Assembly: GCF_004801305.1 (NCBI RefSeq)
Contig: NZ_SSOD01000003.1
Span: forward strand, 186,001-250,000
Origin: Pseudothauera rhizosphaerae
Lineage (GTDB): Bacteria; Pseudomonadota; Gammaproteobacteria; Burkholderiales; Rhodocyclaceae
DNA: 64,000 nucleotides
Direction: 5' to 3'
Made by a program: the position numbers and the translations under genes. Position 1 is the first letter of the stretch; each line of letters opens with the position of its first letter. The notes beneath the pieces are model-generated. The model made no database searches. It saw nothing but the letters and a program-made list of their open reading frames with translations, and was not told where the DNA came from. Positions 25,196 through 36,284 of this stretch are shown here, piece by piece.

Positions 25196-25693
25196 ATGAA
25201 AGTGTTCGGCATCGCCGGCTGGTCCGGCTCCGGCAAGACCACGCTGGTGGAAAAGCTGATCCCCGAGTTCACCCGCCGCGGGCTCACCGTGTCGGTGATC
25301 AAACACGCGCACCACGGTTTCGACCTGGACAAGCCCGGCAAGGACTCCTGGCGCCACCGGGAGGCGGGCGCCACCCAGGTGCTGATGCTGTCCAACGAAC
25401 GCTGGGTGCTGATGCACGAACTGCGCGGCAGCCCCGAGCCCACGCTGGAAGAGCAGTTGCGCGTGCTCGAACCCACCGATCTGGTGCTGATCGAAGGCTA
25501 CAAGGCCGCGTCGGTACCCAAGATCGAGATTCACCGCCCGGCCCACGGCAAGCCGCCCCTGTGGCCGGAGAACGAACACGTGGTGGCGGTGGCGAGCGAC
25601 GCCGAACTCGCCGCCTGCCCGCTGCCGCTGCTGCCGCTCAACGATGCGGTGGCGGTGGCCGACTTCATCCTGAATCATCCGGAGCATCCATGA
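25196..25693 (+). CDS. mobB: Molybdopterin-guanine dinucleotide biosynthesis adapter MobB
   Basis: 165 residues from ATG 25196, the first start giving the proper N-terminus MKVFGIAGWSGSGKTTL with its P-loop (GWSGSGKTT). MobB is a GTP-binding helper of MobA in the attachment of GMP to molybdopterin. Other family motifs are VIKHAHHGFDLDKPGKDSWR and DLVLIEGYKAASVPKIE. Its stop overlaps the start of moeA (ATGA), so the two are translationally coupled in a cofactor operon with moaD and moaE. Confidence 0.95.
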   Translation: MKVFGIAGWSGSGKTTLVEKLIPEFTRRGLTVSVIKHAHHGFDLDKPGKDSWRHREAGATQVLMLSNERWVLMHELRGSPEPTLEEQLRVLEPTDLVLIEGYKAASVPKIEIHRPAHGKPPLWPENEHVVAVASDAELAACPLPLLPLNDAVAVADFILNHPEHP

Positions 25694-26895
25694 GCGACAA
25701 GCTGCTTTCCTTCGACGAGGCGTTGGCGCAACTGCTGGCGGAGGCGCGCCCGGTGCGCGAGGTGGACCAGGTGGACACCCTGGTCGCCGCCGGCCGTGTG
25801 CTTGCCAGCGCCCAGCATTCGACGATGGACCTGCCGCCCATGGACAACTCCGCCATGGACGGCTACGCCCTGCGCGCGGCCGACGTGCCGGCGCCCGGCG
25901 TGCGGCTGCCCGTATCCCAGCGCATTCCCGCCGGCAGCGTGGGGCGCGAACTGCAGCCGGGTACCGCGGCGCGCATCTTCACCGGCGCGCCGCTGCCGCC
26001 GGGGGCGGACGCGGTGGTGATGCAGGAGCTGTGCGAGCACGTGGGCGACGAGGTCGTCATCAACCATCAGCCGCGTCCCGGCGAGAACGTGCGCAGGGCC
26101 GGCGAGGACATCGCCCGCGGCCGCCAGGTGCTGCCCGCCGGCATCCGCCTGCGCCCGCAGGAACTGGCCCTGGCCGCCTCGGTGGGGCTGGCGCAACTGC
26201 CGGTGTACCGCCGCCTGCGCGTGGCGGTGTTCTCCACCGGCAGCGAACTGGCGATGCCGGGCGAGGCGCTGCCGCCGGGCGGCATCTACAATTCCAACCG
26301 CTTCCTGCTGCGGGCGCTGCTGTCCGGGCTGGGCTGCGAATTCACCGACCTGGGCATCGTGCCGGACAATCTGGACGCCACCCGCCAGGCGCTGCGGGAG
26401 GCATCCGAAGGCCACGACCTGATCCTGACCAGCGGCGGCGTGTCGGTGGGGGAGGAAGACCACGTGAAGCCCGCGGTGGAGGCCGAAGGCAGCCTGTCCC
26501 TGTGGAAAGTCGCCATGAAGCCGGGCAAGCCGCTTGCCTGCGGCCGCGTGCATGGCGCGGCCTTCATCGGCCTGCCAGGCAATCCGGTGTCGAGCTTCGT
26601 CTGTTTCCTGCTGCTGGTGCGGCCCTTCATCCTGGCTTCCCAGGGCGTGGCCGACGTGGCGCCCCAGAGCGTGCGTCTGCGCGCGGATTTCGACTGGCCG
26701 CGCGCAGACCGCCGCCGCGAGTTCCTGCGCGCACGCATGACCGAATCCGGCGGCGTGGAACTGTTCGCCAACCAGGGCGCGGCGGCGCTGCAATCGACCG
26801 CCTGGGCCAACGGCCTGGTGGACATCCCCGCCGGCCAGGTGGTAGCGCACGGCGACGCGGTGCGTTTCCTGCCGTTCGGCGACTTGCTATCCTGA
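25690..26895 (+). CDS. moeA: Molybdopterin molybdenumtransferase MoeA
   Basis: 401 residues, close to the usual 405-411. MoeA inserts molybdenum into adenylylated molybdopterin in the cytoplasm. Family motifs in order: PMDNSAMDGYALRAADV (about 50-66), RIFTGAPLPPGADAVVMQE, RRAGEDIARG, then the MoaB-like domain with FSTGSELAMPG, SNRFLLRALL, LTSGGVSVGEEDHVK and KPGKPLACG, and the C-terminal barrel with GLPGNPVSS. It overlaps mobB by 4 bases and is followed 42 bases later by moaD. Confidence 0.97.
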   Translation: MSDKLLSFDEALAQLLAEARPVREVDQVDTLVAAGRVLASAQHSTMDLPPMDNSAMDGYALRAADVPAPGVRLPVSQRIPAGSVGRELQPGTAARIFTGAPLPPGADAVVMQELCEHVGDEVVINHQPRPGENVRRAGEDIARGRQVLPAGIRLRPQELALAASVGLAQLPVYRRLRVAVFSTGSELAMPGEALPPGGIYNSNRFLLRALLSGLGCEFTDLGIVPDNLDATRQALREASEGHDLILTSGGVSVGEEDHVKPAVEAEGSLSLWKVAMKPGKPLACGRVHGAAFIGLPGNPVSSFVCFLLLVRPFILASQGVADVAPQSVRLRADFDWPRADRRREFLRARMTESGGVELFANQGAAALQSTAWANGLVDIPAGQVVAHGDAVRFLPFGDLLS

Positions 26896-26937
26896 CAAGG
26901 AAACGCGACACCATTCGATGACCGTGACCCCGGACTC

Positions 26938-27195
26938 ATGAAAGAACTGAACATCCTTTACTTCGCCAGCCTGCGCGAAGCGGTCGGCCGCCCCGGCGAG
27001 CGCCTGCCGCTGCCCGAAGGCGTGACCACGCTGGGCGCGCTGCGCGAACACCTCGCCGCCCGCGGCGAGGGTTGGAGCGCGCTGGGCGCGGGGCGCAACG
27101 TGCGTGCCGCGGTGAACCAGCGCATGGCGGGTTTCGACGCGCCGCTGGCGGAGGGTGACGAGGTCGCCTTCTTCCCGCCGGTGACCGGAGGCTGA
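26938..27195 (+). CDS. moaD: Molybdopterin synthase sulphur-carrier subunit MoaD
   Basis: 85 residues with a ubiquitin-like fold. The C-terminal Gly-Gly that becomes the thiocarboxylate is present (FFPPVTGG). MoaD donates sulphur to MoaE-bound precursor Z to make molybdopterin. The start ATG 26938 gives KELNILYFASLREAVGRPGE, the usual N-terminus. moaE follows after 3 bases, so the two synthase subunits are made together. Confidence 0.96.
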   Translation: MKELNILYFASLREAVGRPGERLPLPEGVTTLGALREHLAARGEGWSALGAGRNVRAAVNQRMAGFDAPLAEGDEVAFFPPVTGG

Positions 27196-27198
27196 ACC

Positions 27199-27678
27199 AT
27201 GGCGGTGAGCGTGCAGGAAGCGGATTTCGATGCGGGTGCGGAAATCGCAGCGCTGTCCGCCGGCCGGCCGGAGGTGGGCGCGGTGGCGAGCTTCGTCGGC
27301 CTGGTGCGCGACGTGGGCCACGGCGCACAGGTGACCGCGATGACCCTGGAGCATTACCCGGGCATGACCGAACAGTCCCTCGCCGGCATCGTCGCCGAGG
27401 CCGAACGGCGCTGGCGGCTGCATGGGGTGCGGGTCATCCACCGCTACGGGCGTCTGCTGCCGTGCGACCGCATCGTCTTCGTCGGCGTGGCGAGCGCGCA
27501 CCGGGGTGACGCCTTCGCTGCCTGCGAATTCATCATGGATTACCTGAAGACCCGTGCGCCGTTCTGGAAGCGCGAGGAAACGCCGGACGGCGCCCACTGG
27601 GTGGATGCGCGCGAGGCCGACGACGAGGCGGCGGCGCGCTGGGACGAATCCTGGGAGGCCGTCGACCCGCGGCGCTGA
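27199..27678 (+). CDS. moaE: Molybdopterin synthase catalytic subunit MoaE
   Basis: 159 residues. Conserved segments are GAVASFVGLVRD, LEHYPGMTEQSL, VIHRYGRLLPCDRIVFVGVA, SAHRGDAFAACEFIMDYLKT with active-site Arg/Asp, and FWKREETPDGAHWVDA with the catalytic Lys. It forms the heterotetramer with MoaD that converts precursor Z to molybdopterin. It is the last gene of the mobB-moeA-moaD-moaE operon; a REP palindrome begins 10 bases after its stop. Confidence 0.96.
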   Translation: MAVSVQEADFDAGAEIAALSAGRPEVGAVASFVGLVRDVGHGAQVTAMTLEHYPGMTEQSLAGIVAEAERRWRLHGVRVIHRYGRLLPCDRIVFVGVASAHRGDAFAACEFIMDYLKTRAPFWKREETPDGAHWVDAREADDEAAARWDESWEAVDPRR

Positions 27679-27688
27679 ATCCGGTTGG

Positions 27689-27764
27689 GTGGGAGCGGGC
27701 TTGCCCGCGATGCTGCGATGATCCATACCCACGACCGCCCTATCGCGGCCAAGGCCGTTCCCAC
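27689..27764. repeat. REP-type palindrome 2
   Basis: The left arm GTGGGAGCGGGCTTGCCCGC is followed by GAT; the right arm ATCGCGGCCAAGGCCGTTCC then CAC is a diverged inverted copy. It lies between moaE and the convergent phasin gene. The second arm matches the other common REP variant (GGCCAAGGCC) seen in Pseudomonas-type REPs. Confidence 0.82.
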
Positions 27765-27780
27765 GGGACGGTGACGAAAT

Positions 27781-27810
27781 GAACGAGGGCGCCCGCGGGC
27801 GCCCTCGTTC
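27781..27810 (-). terminator. Perfect 14-bp hairpin downstream of phasin gene
   Basis: GAACGAGGGCGCCC and GGGCGCCCTCGTTC flank a 2-base centre, 18 bases beyond the phasin stop. On the minus strand it is followed by ATTTCG, a weak U-tract. The symmetry would also stop transcription arriving from moaE. Confidence 0.75.
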
Positions 27811-27828
27811 ATGGAAGCGGACAGCGGC

Positions 27829-28341
27829 TTACTTGCGGCCCTTGGGCGGCTGGGATGCGTTGGTGAAGGCCTGGAAGGCCTCGGTCGAGGCGCGGGTGAT
27901 CTGCTCGAAGGCGGTGCGCGAGGTGTCGATCGCGGTCTGGATGGCGCCCAGGGTGTTCTGGTCGCTGATGGGCAGGCCCTTGAACAGTTTCTGGAAGGCT
28001 TCGAACACGTCGCTGCTGCCGGTGCTGAGCTGTTCCCCCACCAGTTTGCCGACCTCGTTCTGCGTGCGCGCGGCGATCTCGGCGATCTCGCGGGCGGAGG
28101 AGAGGAGCTTCTCGGTGGTGGCCTGGGCGTACTGGGTGCGCAGTTCGATCACTTCCTTGGGATCCTTGGCCGCGCTGAGCGCCTTGGCGTTCTTCACGCC
28201 GTCCTCGAACAGGATCTTGGCGGTCGCAACCTGCAGTTCCAGGATGCGCTGGGAGTTTTCGATGGACAACTGCGCCAGGCGCGTCGCCGCTTCGAGGTTC
28301 TTTTTCTGCAGTTCGTTGATCTGATCTTGCTTCGTTGCCAT
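27829..28341 (-). CDS. Phasin family protein (PHA granule-associated)
   Basis: 170 residues from ATG 28341 (MATKQDQINELQKKN). The protein is almost wholly helical and amphipathic, without membrane segment or signal: repeated AATRLAQLSIENSQRILELQ, IELRTQYAQATTEKLLSSAR and a C-terminal AFEQITRASTEAFQAFTNAS. This is the pattern of betaproteobacterial phasins (Phasin_2), which coat polyhydroxyalkanoate granules and control their number and size. It implies that the organism stores PHA, but no PHA synthase gene is in the window. It ends in a strong hairpin terminator. Confidence 0.9.
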   Translation of the reverse strand: MATKQDQINELQKKNLEAATRLAQLSIENSQRILELQVATAKILFEDGVKNAKALSAAKDPKEVIELRTQYAQATTEKLLSSAREIAEIAARTQNEVGKLVGEQLSTGSSDVFEAFQKLFKGLPISDQNTLGAIQTAIDTSRTAFEQITRASTEAFQAFTNASQPPKGRK

Positions 28342-28536
28342 ATCGTTTTCTCCCACGCGCGCGTTGATGTCGATGAAGGCGCTATTGCGCCGATTTCGGA
28401 CAGCGATGACGCCGATCAGTACTGCAATGTCGCTCCCTCGGCCTCGCCTTGAACCATAGCACACCCGAATGTGCCGCTGTTGCAGCCCCGTCCGGCTTTC
28501 TCGGCAGGAGCGTGCAATGCTGCGCAGCGGCAAGGG

Positions 28537-28887
28537 TCAGATCAGTTCCTGCACGCGCTCCGGCGGACGCGCCACCACCGCCCGTTCACCCGCCACGACG
28601 ATGGGGCGTTCGATCAGGATAGGGTGGGCGAGCAGGGCGTCGATCCATTCCTCTTCGCTCAGGGTCCGGCCCTTGTATTCGCTCTTGTAGATGGCCTCGC
28701 CCTTGCGCACCAGTTCCTCGGCGCTCAGGCCGAGCTTCTTCAGCAGACCCTTCAGCGTGGCGCGGTCGGGCGGTGTCTTGAGGTATTCCACCACCTCGGG
28801 CTGGATGCCTTTCTCGGCCAGGATGGCGCAGGCCGAACGGCTCTTGCCGCAGCGCGGGTTGTGGTAGATGCGGACGGTCGCGGTCAT
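28537..28887 (-). CDS. arsC: ArsC-family reductase (glutaredoxin-dependent arsenate reductase type)
   Basis: 116 residues from ATG 28887. The thioredoxin-like fold begins with TVRIYHNPRCGKSRSAC; C13 is in the position of the catalytic Cys of E. coli ArsC. Downstream segments VEYLKTPPDRATLKGLL and the ERPIVVAGERAVVARPPE loop, with the anion-binding Arg residues, are present. The family reduces arsenate to arsenite using glutathione and glutaredoxin. There are no other ars genes (arsB, arsR) nearby, so it may be a housekeeping homologue rather than part of a resistance operon. Confidence 0.88.
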   Translation of the reverse strand: MTATVRIYHNPRCGKSRSACAILAEKGIQPEVVEYLKTPPDRATLKGLLKKLGLSAEELVRKGEAIYKSEYKGRTLSEEEWIDALLAHPILIERPIVVAGERAVVARPPERVQELI

Positions 28888-28894
28888 GGGTGGT

Positions 28895-29329
28895 TCACTC
28901 CTGTTGGTTGGCGGCGAGCGTGGCCAGGAAGGTATCGGCATTGTGGATCGGGCAGGGCAGCGTGCCGTCGAGGGCGAGCAGATCGCGGTCCCCGGTCACC
29001 AGGAAATCCGCCCAGCCTGCCAGCGCGAGCAGCAGAAAGGGTTCGTCGAACGGGTCGCGGCAGGGCGGCACCGGGGGCGGCGGTTCGGGAATCCGCAGCG
29101 TTTCGCACCAGGGCAGGTAGTCGGCCAGCAAGTCCCGCTGCTCGTCGGCTGTGAGGCGGAACTTGGGGTAGGCGAGCACGCGCATCAGTTCCGCCGTGGT
29201 CGCCCGTGATACCAGTGGCAGGAAGCGCCCGTTCTGCCATGCCCGGCGCAGAGCTGACAGCCGGCCATTGGCGAACACCAGTGCGGACAGCGCCAGATTG
29301 GTGTCCAGCACCACCCGCGGCGGCGTCAT
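28895..29329 (-). CDS. PIN-domain toxin of a type II toxin-antitoxin pair
   Basis: 144 residues from ATG 29329, overlapping the antitoxin stop by 4 bases. It belongs to the COG1569-like PIN toxin family, metal-dependent RNases. Acidic active-site residues are visible: D in [15 protein letters not shown] in [15 protein letters not shown] in [16 protein letters not shown] and D in [12 protein letters not shown]. It is encoded after its AbrB-like antitoxin, the usual order for this group. The RNA target is unknown. Confidence 0.88.
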   Translation of the reverse strand: MTPPRVVLDTNLALSALVFANGRLSALRRAWQNGRFLPLVSRATTAELMRVLAYPKFRLTADEQRDLLADYLPWCETLRIPEPPPPVPPCRDPFDEPFLLLALAGWADFLVTGDRDLLALDGTLPCPIHNADTFLATLAANQQE

Positions 29330-29565
29330 TGGCCGGTGCGCCCGTTTTCCGCACGTGCCCAGTTCACTGCGTCTTCGATGTCCTGCTCGTCCAGGCCGAG
29401 TTCGGCCAGCTTGGAGCGCACCGCATCGGCACGCTGGATGCGGACCGGCGTGAGAATGATCTGTCCGTCGCGCGCTTCGATGTCGAAGTATTCGACTTGG
29501 CCGATCGCGTTGGTGATGCTCTTTGGCAGAGTGAGCTGGTTCTTGGCGGTCATCTTGGCAAGCAT
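29326..29565 (-). CDS. AbrB/MazE-like antitoxin
   Basis: 79 residues from ATG 29565 ([17 protein letters not shown]; a second Met lies four codons in). The N-terminal swapped-hairpin DNA-binding domain is seen as [20 protein letters not shown] and [16 protein letters not shown]. The C-terminal acidic helix ([20 protein letters not shown]) would wrap the PIN toxin. The stop overlaps the toxin start by 4 bases. A palindromic operator sits 18 bases upstream, so autoregulation is likely. Confidence 0.88.
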   Translation of the reverse strand: MLAKMTAKNQLTLPKSITNAIGQVEYFDIEARDGQIILTPVRIQRADAVRSKLAELGLDEQDIEDAVNWARAENGRTGQ

Positions 29566-29582
29566 GGCAATGTCTCTGCAAA

Positions 29583-29599
29583 AGTAAGGATTCCTTACT
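29583..29599. promoter_or_regulatory. 8-1-8 palindromic operator of the toxin-antitoxin operon
   Basis: AGTAAGGA-T-TCCTTACT, just upstream of the antitoxin start on the minus strand. AbrB-type antitoxins bind such palindromes to repress their own operon. The sequence is clearly AT-richer than its surroundings. Confidence 0.7.
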
Positions 29600-29646
29600 A
29601 TAGATCGCCGTCCGATGCACGGCAAGAACGCTGCTTGCAGCGCCCC

Positions 29647-29675
29647 CTTGAAGGCCGCCGATCCCGCCCCACATA
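29647..29675 (+). promoter_or_regulatory. Sigma-32 (heat shock) promoter of clpB
   Basis: -35 CTTGAAG (29647-29653), 13 bases, -10 CCCCACATA (29667-29675). It compares with the consensus CTTGAAA and CCCCATNTA. It is 33 bases before the clpB ATG. Confidence 0.8.
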
Positions 29676-29707
29676 GAAGGCAGCCAGAATCCACGGGGAA
29701 TGCCGCC

Positions 29708-32290
<2,583 letters not shown>

Positions 32291-32390
32291 GGGCGGGGCG
32301 CGCCCACGGTGCATGAACCGCGCGGGCCGGTTGAACCAGACCGGCTTCGCGCGGGTCTCCACGACAAGCTTCGTCGCCGGAGAATGCGCC

Positions 32391-33545
32391 ATGCATCCCT
32401 TCCGCAGTTTCGCCCGCCGCATCGGCTTTCCATTCTGCATCGCTCTTCTCGCCGGCAGCGCCTGGGCTCAAGCAACAGTGGCCATCGTGCGCAGTGCCGC
32501 CGGCCCGGTGGAGGTGGTGCAGATCGCGGATGGGCTGGACACGCCCTGGTCCCTCGCTTTCCTGCCCGACGGGCGCATGCTGGTCACCGAACGCCCCGGG
32601 CGGCTGCGCATCGTCGCGCGGGACGGCAGCCTGTCGGCGCCGCTCGCCGGCGTGCCCGCGGTGTATGGGCGGGGGCAGGGCGGACTGCTGGACGTGGTGC
32701 TGGGGCCGGACTTCGCCACGGACCGGCGCATCTGGTTTTCCTACGCCGAGCCCACCGCCCGCGGTGCGCGCACGGCCGTGGCGCGCGCCGTGCTCGACCT
32801 GGACGGGCTGCGCCTGACCAATGTCGAGCGCATCTTCGCCCAGAACGATGACCCGTCCGGCGGCAACCACTGGGGTTCCCGCCTGGTGTTCGGGCGCGAC
32901 GGCCTGCTCTACGTGACCCTGGGCGACCGCTTCAACCACCGCGACCGGGCACAGGACCTGGACAGCCACCTGGGCAAGGTGGTGCGCATCGCGCCCGACG
33001 GCAGCGTGCCGCCGGACAATCCCTTCGTCGGCCGGCCGGGCGCGCTGCCCGAGACCTGGTCCTACGGCCACCGCAACGTGCAGGGCGCGGCCCTGCATCC
33101 GCAGACCGGCGCCCTGTGGGCCCATGAGCACGGCCCCCAGGGCGGCGACGAGGTCAACATCGTGCGCCGCGGGCGCAACTACGGCTGGCCGGTCGTCACC
33201 TACGGGCGCGAGTACGTCACCGGCTTTCGCATCGGCGAGGGCACGGCGCGTGCCGACGTGGAAGCGCCGCTCACCCAATGGACGCCGTCCATCGCGCCCT
33301 CGGGCATGGCCTTCTACACCGGCGACGCCTTTCCCCGGTGGCGCGGCAGCCTGTTCGTCGGCGCCCTGCGCGGCAGCATGCTGGTACGCCTCGCGCTGGA
33401 CGGCGAGCGTGTGGTCGGCGAGGAGCGCCTGCTGGGCGAGCTGGGCCACCGCATCCGCGACGTGCGCCAGGGGCCGGACGGGCTGCTCTACCTGCTGGAC
33501 GAAACGGACGGGCGCATCCTGCGCCTGCAGCCGGCACGCCCGTAG
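32391..33545 (+). CDS. PQQ-dependent sugar dehydrogenase (Asd/YliI type), secreted
   Basis: 384 residues from ATG 32391, which gives a signal peptide (about 1-26, FPFCIALLAGSAWA). It has the GSDH beta-propeller fold: TPWSLAFLPDGRMLVTERPG, GQGGLLDVVLGPDF, GGNHWGSRLVFGRDGLLYVT, SYGHRNVQGAALHP, HEHGPQGGDEVN and APSGMAFYTGDAFP. These carry the His and Arg residues that bind PQQ and substrate in soluble aldose sugar dehydrogenases. It would oxidise aldoses in the periplasm; the natural substrate is uncertain. PQQ synthesis genes are not in the window. It is followed by an unrelated signalling cluster after about 155 bases. Confidence 0.9.
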   Translation: MHPFRSFARRIGFPFCIALLAGSAWAQATVAIVRSAAGPVEVVQIADGLDTPWSLAFLPDGRMLVTERPGRLRIVARDGSLSAPLAGVPAVYGRGQGGLLDVVLGPDFATDRRIWFSYAEPTARGARTAVARAVLDLDGLRLTNVERIFAQNDDPSGGNHWGSRLVFGRDGLLYVTLGDRFNHRDRAQDLDSHLGKVVRIAPDGSVPPDNPFVGRPGALPETWSYGHRNVQGAALHPQTGALWAHEHGPQGGDEVNIVRRGRNYGWPVVTYGREYVTGFRIGEGTARADVEAPLTQWTPSIAPSGMAFYTGDAFPRWRGSLFVGALRGSMLVRLALDGERVVGEERLLGELGHRIRDVRQGPDGLLYLLDETDGRILRLQPARP

Positions 33546-33699
33546 GCTTCCATCCGCCCTGCGGCAGTTGACCGATGTCAGCAAAGCCTTCCGTCCCGGG
33601 CGTCGGCCTATTCCGCATCGCTGCAGCGGCGCGCTAAACTCGGCCATACGACATAAAAACCCGCACAGAGTGTTGTGCTCCCGGCGGGGAGGAGGCGTC

Positions 33700-34560
33700 A
33701 TGCAGGGTTTCGAGGAACAGGCGGAGGCGTTCGCCGAGCGCATTGCCGCGGAAATCGAGGAGCGCCGGCTGAATTTTCCGGTGTCCATGGAAGTGTCCTT
33801 GCGCATCAAGCGCCTGGCCGACGATCCGGATTCCACGCTCGACCGGATCGCCACGGTGGTGCAGGCCGAGCCGGTGCTCAGCGCCAAGACCGTGCGCATG
33901 GCCAACACCGTGGCGCTCAACCCGTACCGCGCCCGCGTCGAAACGGTGCGCGACGCGGTGCACCGCATCGGTTTGTCCGCGCTGCGCAGCCTTGCGCTCG
34001 CGGTGGCCACCGAGCAACTCGCCGGCGATCACCGCTCGCCCAACATGCGCATGCTGGCCCACGGGCTGTGGCTGCGTTCCGTCGATGTGGCGTCGTGGTG
34101 TTTCGCGCTGGCGCGGCAGACCCGAGCGGCCAACCCGGACGCGGCCCTGCTGGCCGGCATGATGACCCACATCGGCCAGTTCTTCCTGCTCGCCCGCGCC
34201 TCCGACTACCCGGCCATGGAAGCCAGCATCGACCGCTTCGCCGCGCTGGTGGACGACATGCACCAGAGCGTCGGCCTGGCGGTGCTGGAAGTGTTCGACA
34301 TGCCGGAGAGCATTCTCGACTGCCTTGAAGTGGAGCACACCTACGACGGCGAATGGCCGCCTGCCGACCTCGGCCATGTCGTGCAACTGGCCTCGCTGGT
34401 GTCCGAGGCGCCCAACCCCTTCGACGGCCTGCTGGGGCGCAATCCGGTACGCGGCCCCGCCGCCGCGGCGGTGTTCGGCATCGACACGGATGAGCTGGCG
34501 GCCCTGCTCGCAGCGTCCCATGAAGAGCGCGGGGAGATCCTCGCCGCAGTGAGGGGCTGA
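33700..34560 (+). CDS. HDOD domain-containing signalling protein
   Basis: 286 residues from ATG 33700 with GGGGAGGAGG as ribosome binding site. The HDOD domain covers about 25-230 (LNFPVSMEVSLRIKRLADDP, VVQAEPVLSAKTVRMANTVA, VRDAVHRIGLSALRSLALAV, LLAGMMTHIGQFFLLARAS). HDOD proteins resemble HD-GYP and HD phosphohydrolases but lack a full metal site and usually act as regulatory or adaptor proteins in c-di-GMP and motility pathways. It is four bases before the DUF342 protein gene, so probably co-transcribed. Confidence 0.88.
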   Translation: MQGFEEQAEAFAERIAAEIEERRLNFPVSMEVSLRIKRLADDPDSTLDRIATVVQAEPVLSAKTVRMANTVALNPYRARVETVRDAVHRIGLSALRSLALAVATEQLAGDHRSPNMRMLAHGLWLRSVDVASWCFALARQTRAANPDAALLAGMMTHIGQFFLLARASDYPAMEASIDRFAALVDDMHQSVGLAVLEVFDMPESILDCLEVEHTYDGEWPPADLGHVVQLASLVSEAPNPFDGLLGRNPVRGPAAAAVFGIDTDELAALLAASHEERGEILAAVRG

Positions 34561-34564
34561 AACC

Positions 34565-36217
34565 ATGGCCGAGATGAATGCGGAGGTGGGGCAGGGCAAG
34601 GGCGTCGGGCTGAGTTTCCGCCTGGATGCGGAAGCCGGCGCGCTCTTCGCGAGCGTGCGGCCGGACCCGGCGGCCGTGCCCATCGACGAAGCCTGGCTGC
34701 GCGCGCGCCTGGCCGAGGAGGGCTACGGCACGCTGCGCTACCACCCCATGGCCATCACCGGCCTGCTGGCCCAGTACAACTCGGGTGCCGCCGTTGCGGC
34801 GCTGAAATTGGGTGAATGCGTGGATGCGAGCTTCTCCATCGCCATTGCGCCCGACGGCCTTCAAGCTCTGCTGACCATCGTGCCGGCCCAGGGCGGCAGG
34901 CCGGTGGCGCAGGAAGCCGTGTTTGCCGAGTTGGCCGCCAGGGGCGTGACCGAAGGCATCCTGCCCGAAGCCATAACCCGCGCCATCGCCGCCGGCATGG
35001 CCGATGGCGTGGCCGTCGCGCGCGGACGCCCCGCCGTGCCGGGCGAGAACGGGAGGCTGGAAAGCGTGCTGCCCGAAGCCCGCTCCCGCGTGCCGCATCT
35101 CAACGCGAGCGGGCAGACCGACTACCGCGACCTGGGCGACATCCTCAGCGTGGCGCCCGGCCAGCCGCTGATGGTGCGGCGGGCAGCGACAGCCGGTACG
35201 CCGGGGGTGACCGTGTTCGGCCAGGCCATCCCGGCGCATCCGGGCAAGGAGGTCGCCTTCGCGGCGAAGCTGAACGGCGCGCAGCCGGACCCCGAGGACC
35301 CCGACCGCCTGCTGGCCGAAGTGGCCGGCCAGCCGGTGGTGGTGGCGGGCGGCATGATCGTCGAGCAGGTATATACGGTCGCCGAGGTCAACATGGCCAC
35401 CGGCAACGTCAGTTTCGACGGCAGCGTGGTGGTGCGCGGCGACGTGGCCGCCGGCATGACCATCCGCGCCAGCGGCGACATCCAGATCGGCGGCACCGCC
35501 GACCCCTGTGTGCTGGAGGCGGGCGGCAGCATCTCCATCAAGGGCGGCGCGCTCGGCGGCCTGGGCCGCAAGGAGCACGCCGACAGCCTGATCCGTTGCG
35601 GCGGCACCTTCACCGCGGCCTTCGCCCAGCAGGCGCGCATCGAAGCGGGCGACAGCATCTTCATCGACGACATGGCGATGCAGTGCGACCTGGCCGCGGG
35701 CAACCACATCCGCGTCGGCAACAAGCGCCGCGGGCACATCATCGGCGGCCGCGCGCTGGCCACGCTGTCCATCAGCGGCAAAGTGCTGGGTTCGCCCAAC
35801 CGCATCGCCACGAACCTGGAGGTGGGCGTGAGCCCGGCGACGCACAAGCGCATGCACGAATTGGCGAAGACACGCGACGGCAAGGAGAAGCAACTGCTCG
35901 ACATCAGCAAGCTGCTGGCCTTTGCCGGCCACAACCCGGGCCGGGTCGATCCGGCCATGGTGGAGCGCGCCCGCAACACCGCCAAGGTGCTCGCGGACGA
36001 AATCCAGGCCCTGCGCGACGAGGAGCAGTCCCTCGCCGAGCTCGTCGCACGCTCGCAGCAGGCCCGCGTCACCGCCGAACAGGTCCTGCACGAAGGGGTG
36101 AACGTGCAGATGGGAACGCTGCATTACAGCGTCAGCGGCGAGCACGGCGCCGCCGCCATCGGCCTCAACGACGGTGTGCTGGGGCTGCTTGCGGCCGGAG
36201 ATTCGCCCTCTCCGTAA
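34565..36217 (+). CDS. DUF342/FapA family protein (flagellar-assembly type, polymer-like beta-helix)
   Basis: 550 residues. The N-terminal half has the DUF342 pattern (DEAWLRARLAEEGYGTLRYH; RPAVPGENGRLESVLP; DYRDLGDILSVAPGQPL). The middle (about 260-410) is a repetitive parallel beta-helix with short Gly turns (NMATGNVSFDGSVVVRGDVA, GMTIRASGDIQIGGT). The C-terminal ~110 residues are helical (EKQLLDISKLLAFAGHN; VERARNTAKVLADEIQALRD). In Vibrio the FapA homologue affects flagellar assembly and polar functions through c-di-GMP or PTS signalling. It is not related to the FapA chaperone of amyloid operons despite the name. Operon partner of the HDOD protein. Confidence 0.88.
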   Translation: MAEMNAEVGQGKGVGLSFRLDAEAGALFASVRPDPAAVPIDEAWLRARLAEEGYGTLRYHPMAITGLLAQYNSGAAVAALKLGECVDASFSIAIAPDGLQALLTIVPAQGGRPVAQEAVFAELAARGVTEGILPEAITRAIAAGMADGVAVARGRPAVPGENGRLESVLPEARSRVPHLNASGQTDYRDLGDILSVAPGQPLMVRRAATAGTPGVTVFGQAIPAHPGKEVAFAAKLNGAQPDPEDPDRLLAEVAGQPVVVAGGMIVEQVYTVAEVNMATGNVSFDGSVVVRGDVAAGMTIRASGDIQIGGTADPCVLEAGGSISIKGGALGGLGRKEHADSLIRCGGTFTAAFAQQARIEAGDSIFIDDMAMQCDLAAGNHIRVGNKRRGHIIGGRALATLSISGKVLGSPNRIATNLEVGVSPATHKRMHELAKTRDGKEKQLLDISKLLAFAGHNPGRVDPAMVERARNTAKVLADEIQALRDEEQSLAELVARSQQARVTAEQVLHEGVNVQMGTLHYSVSGEHGAAAIGLNDGVLGLLAAGDSPSP

Positions 36218-36284
36218 TGAAACGCGGATGACAGGGAGTACGACGTTTGCGATACTGCGCGGCGCTCTCCCAAAGGAAACCGCG

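Noticed and set aside
34565-36217. Taking the DUF342 protein (called FapA in some databases) as the chaperone of the amyloid locus
   Set aside because: It is the flagellar-assembly-type FapA; it has no signal peptide, is cytoplasmic and unrelated to amyloid FapA.
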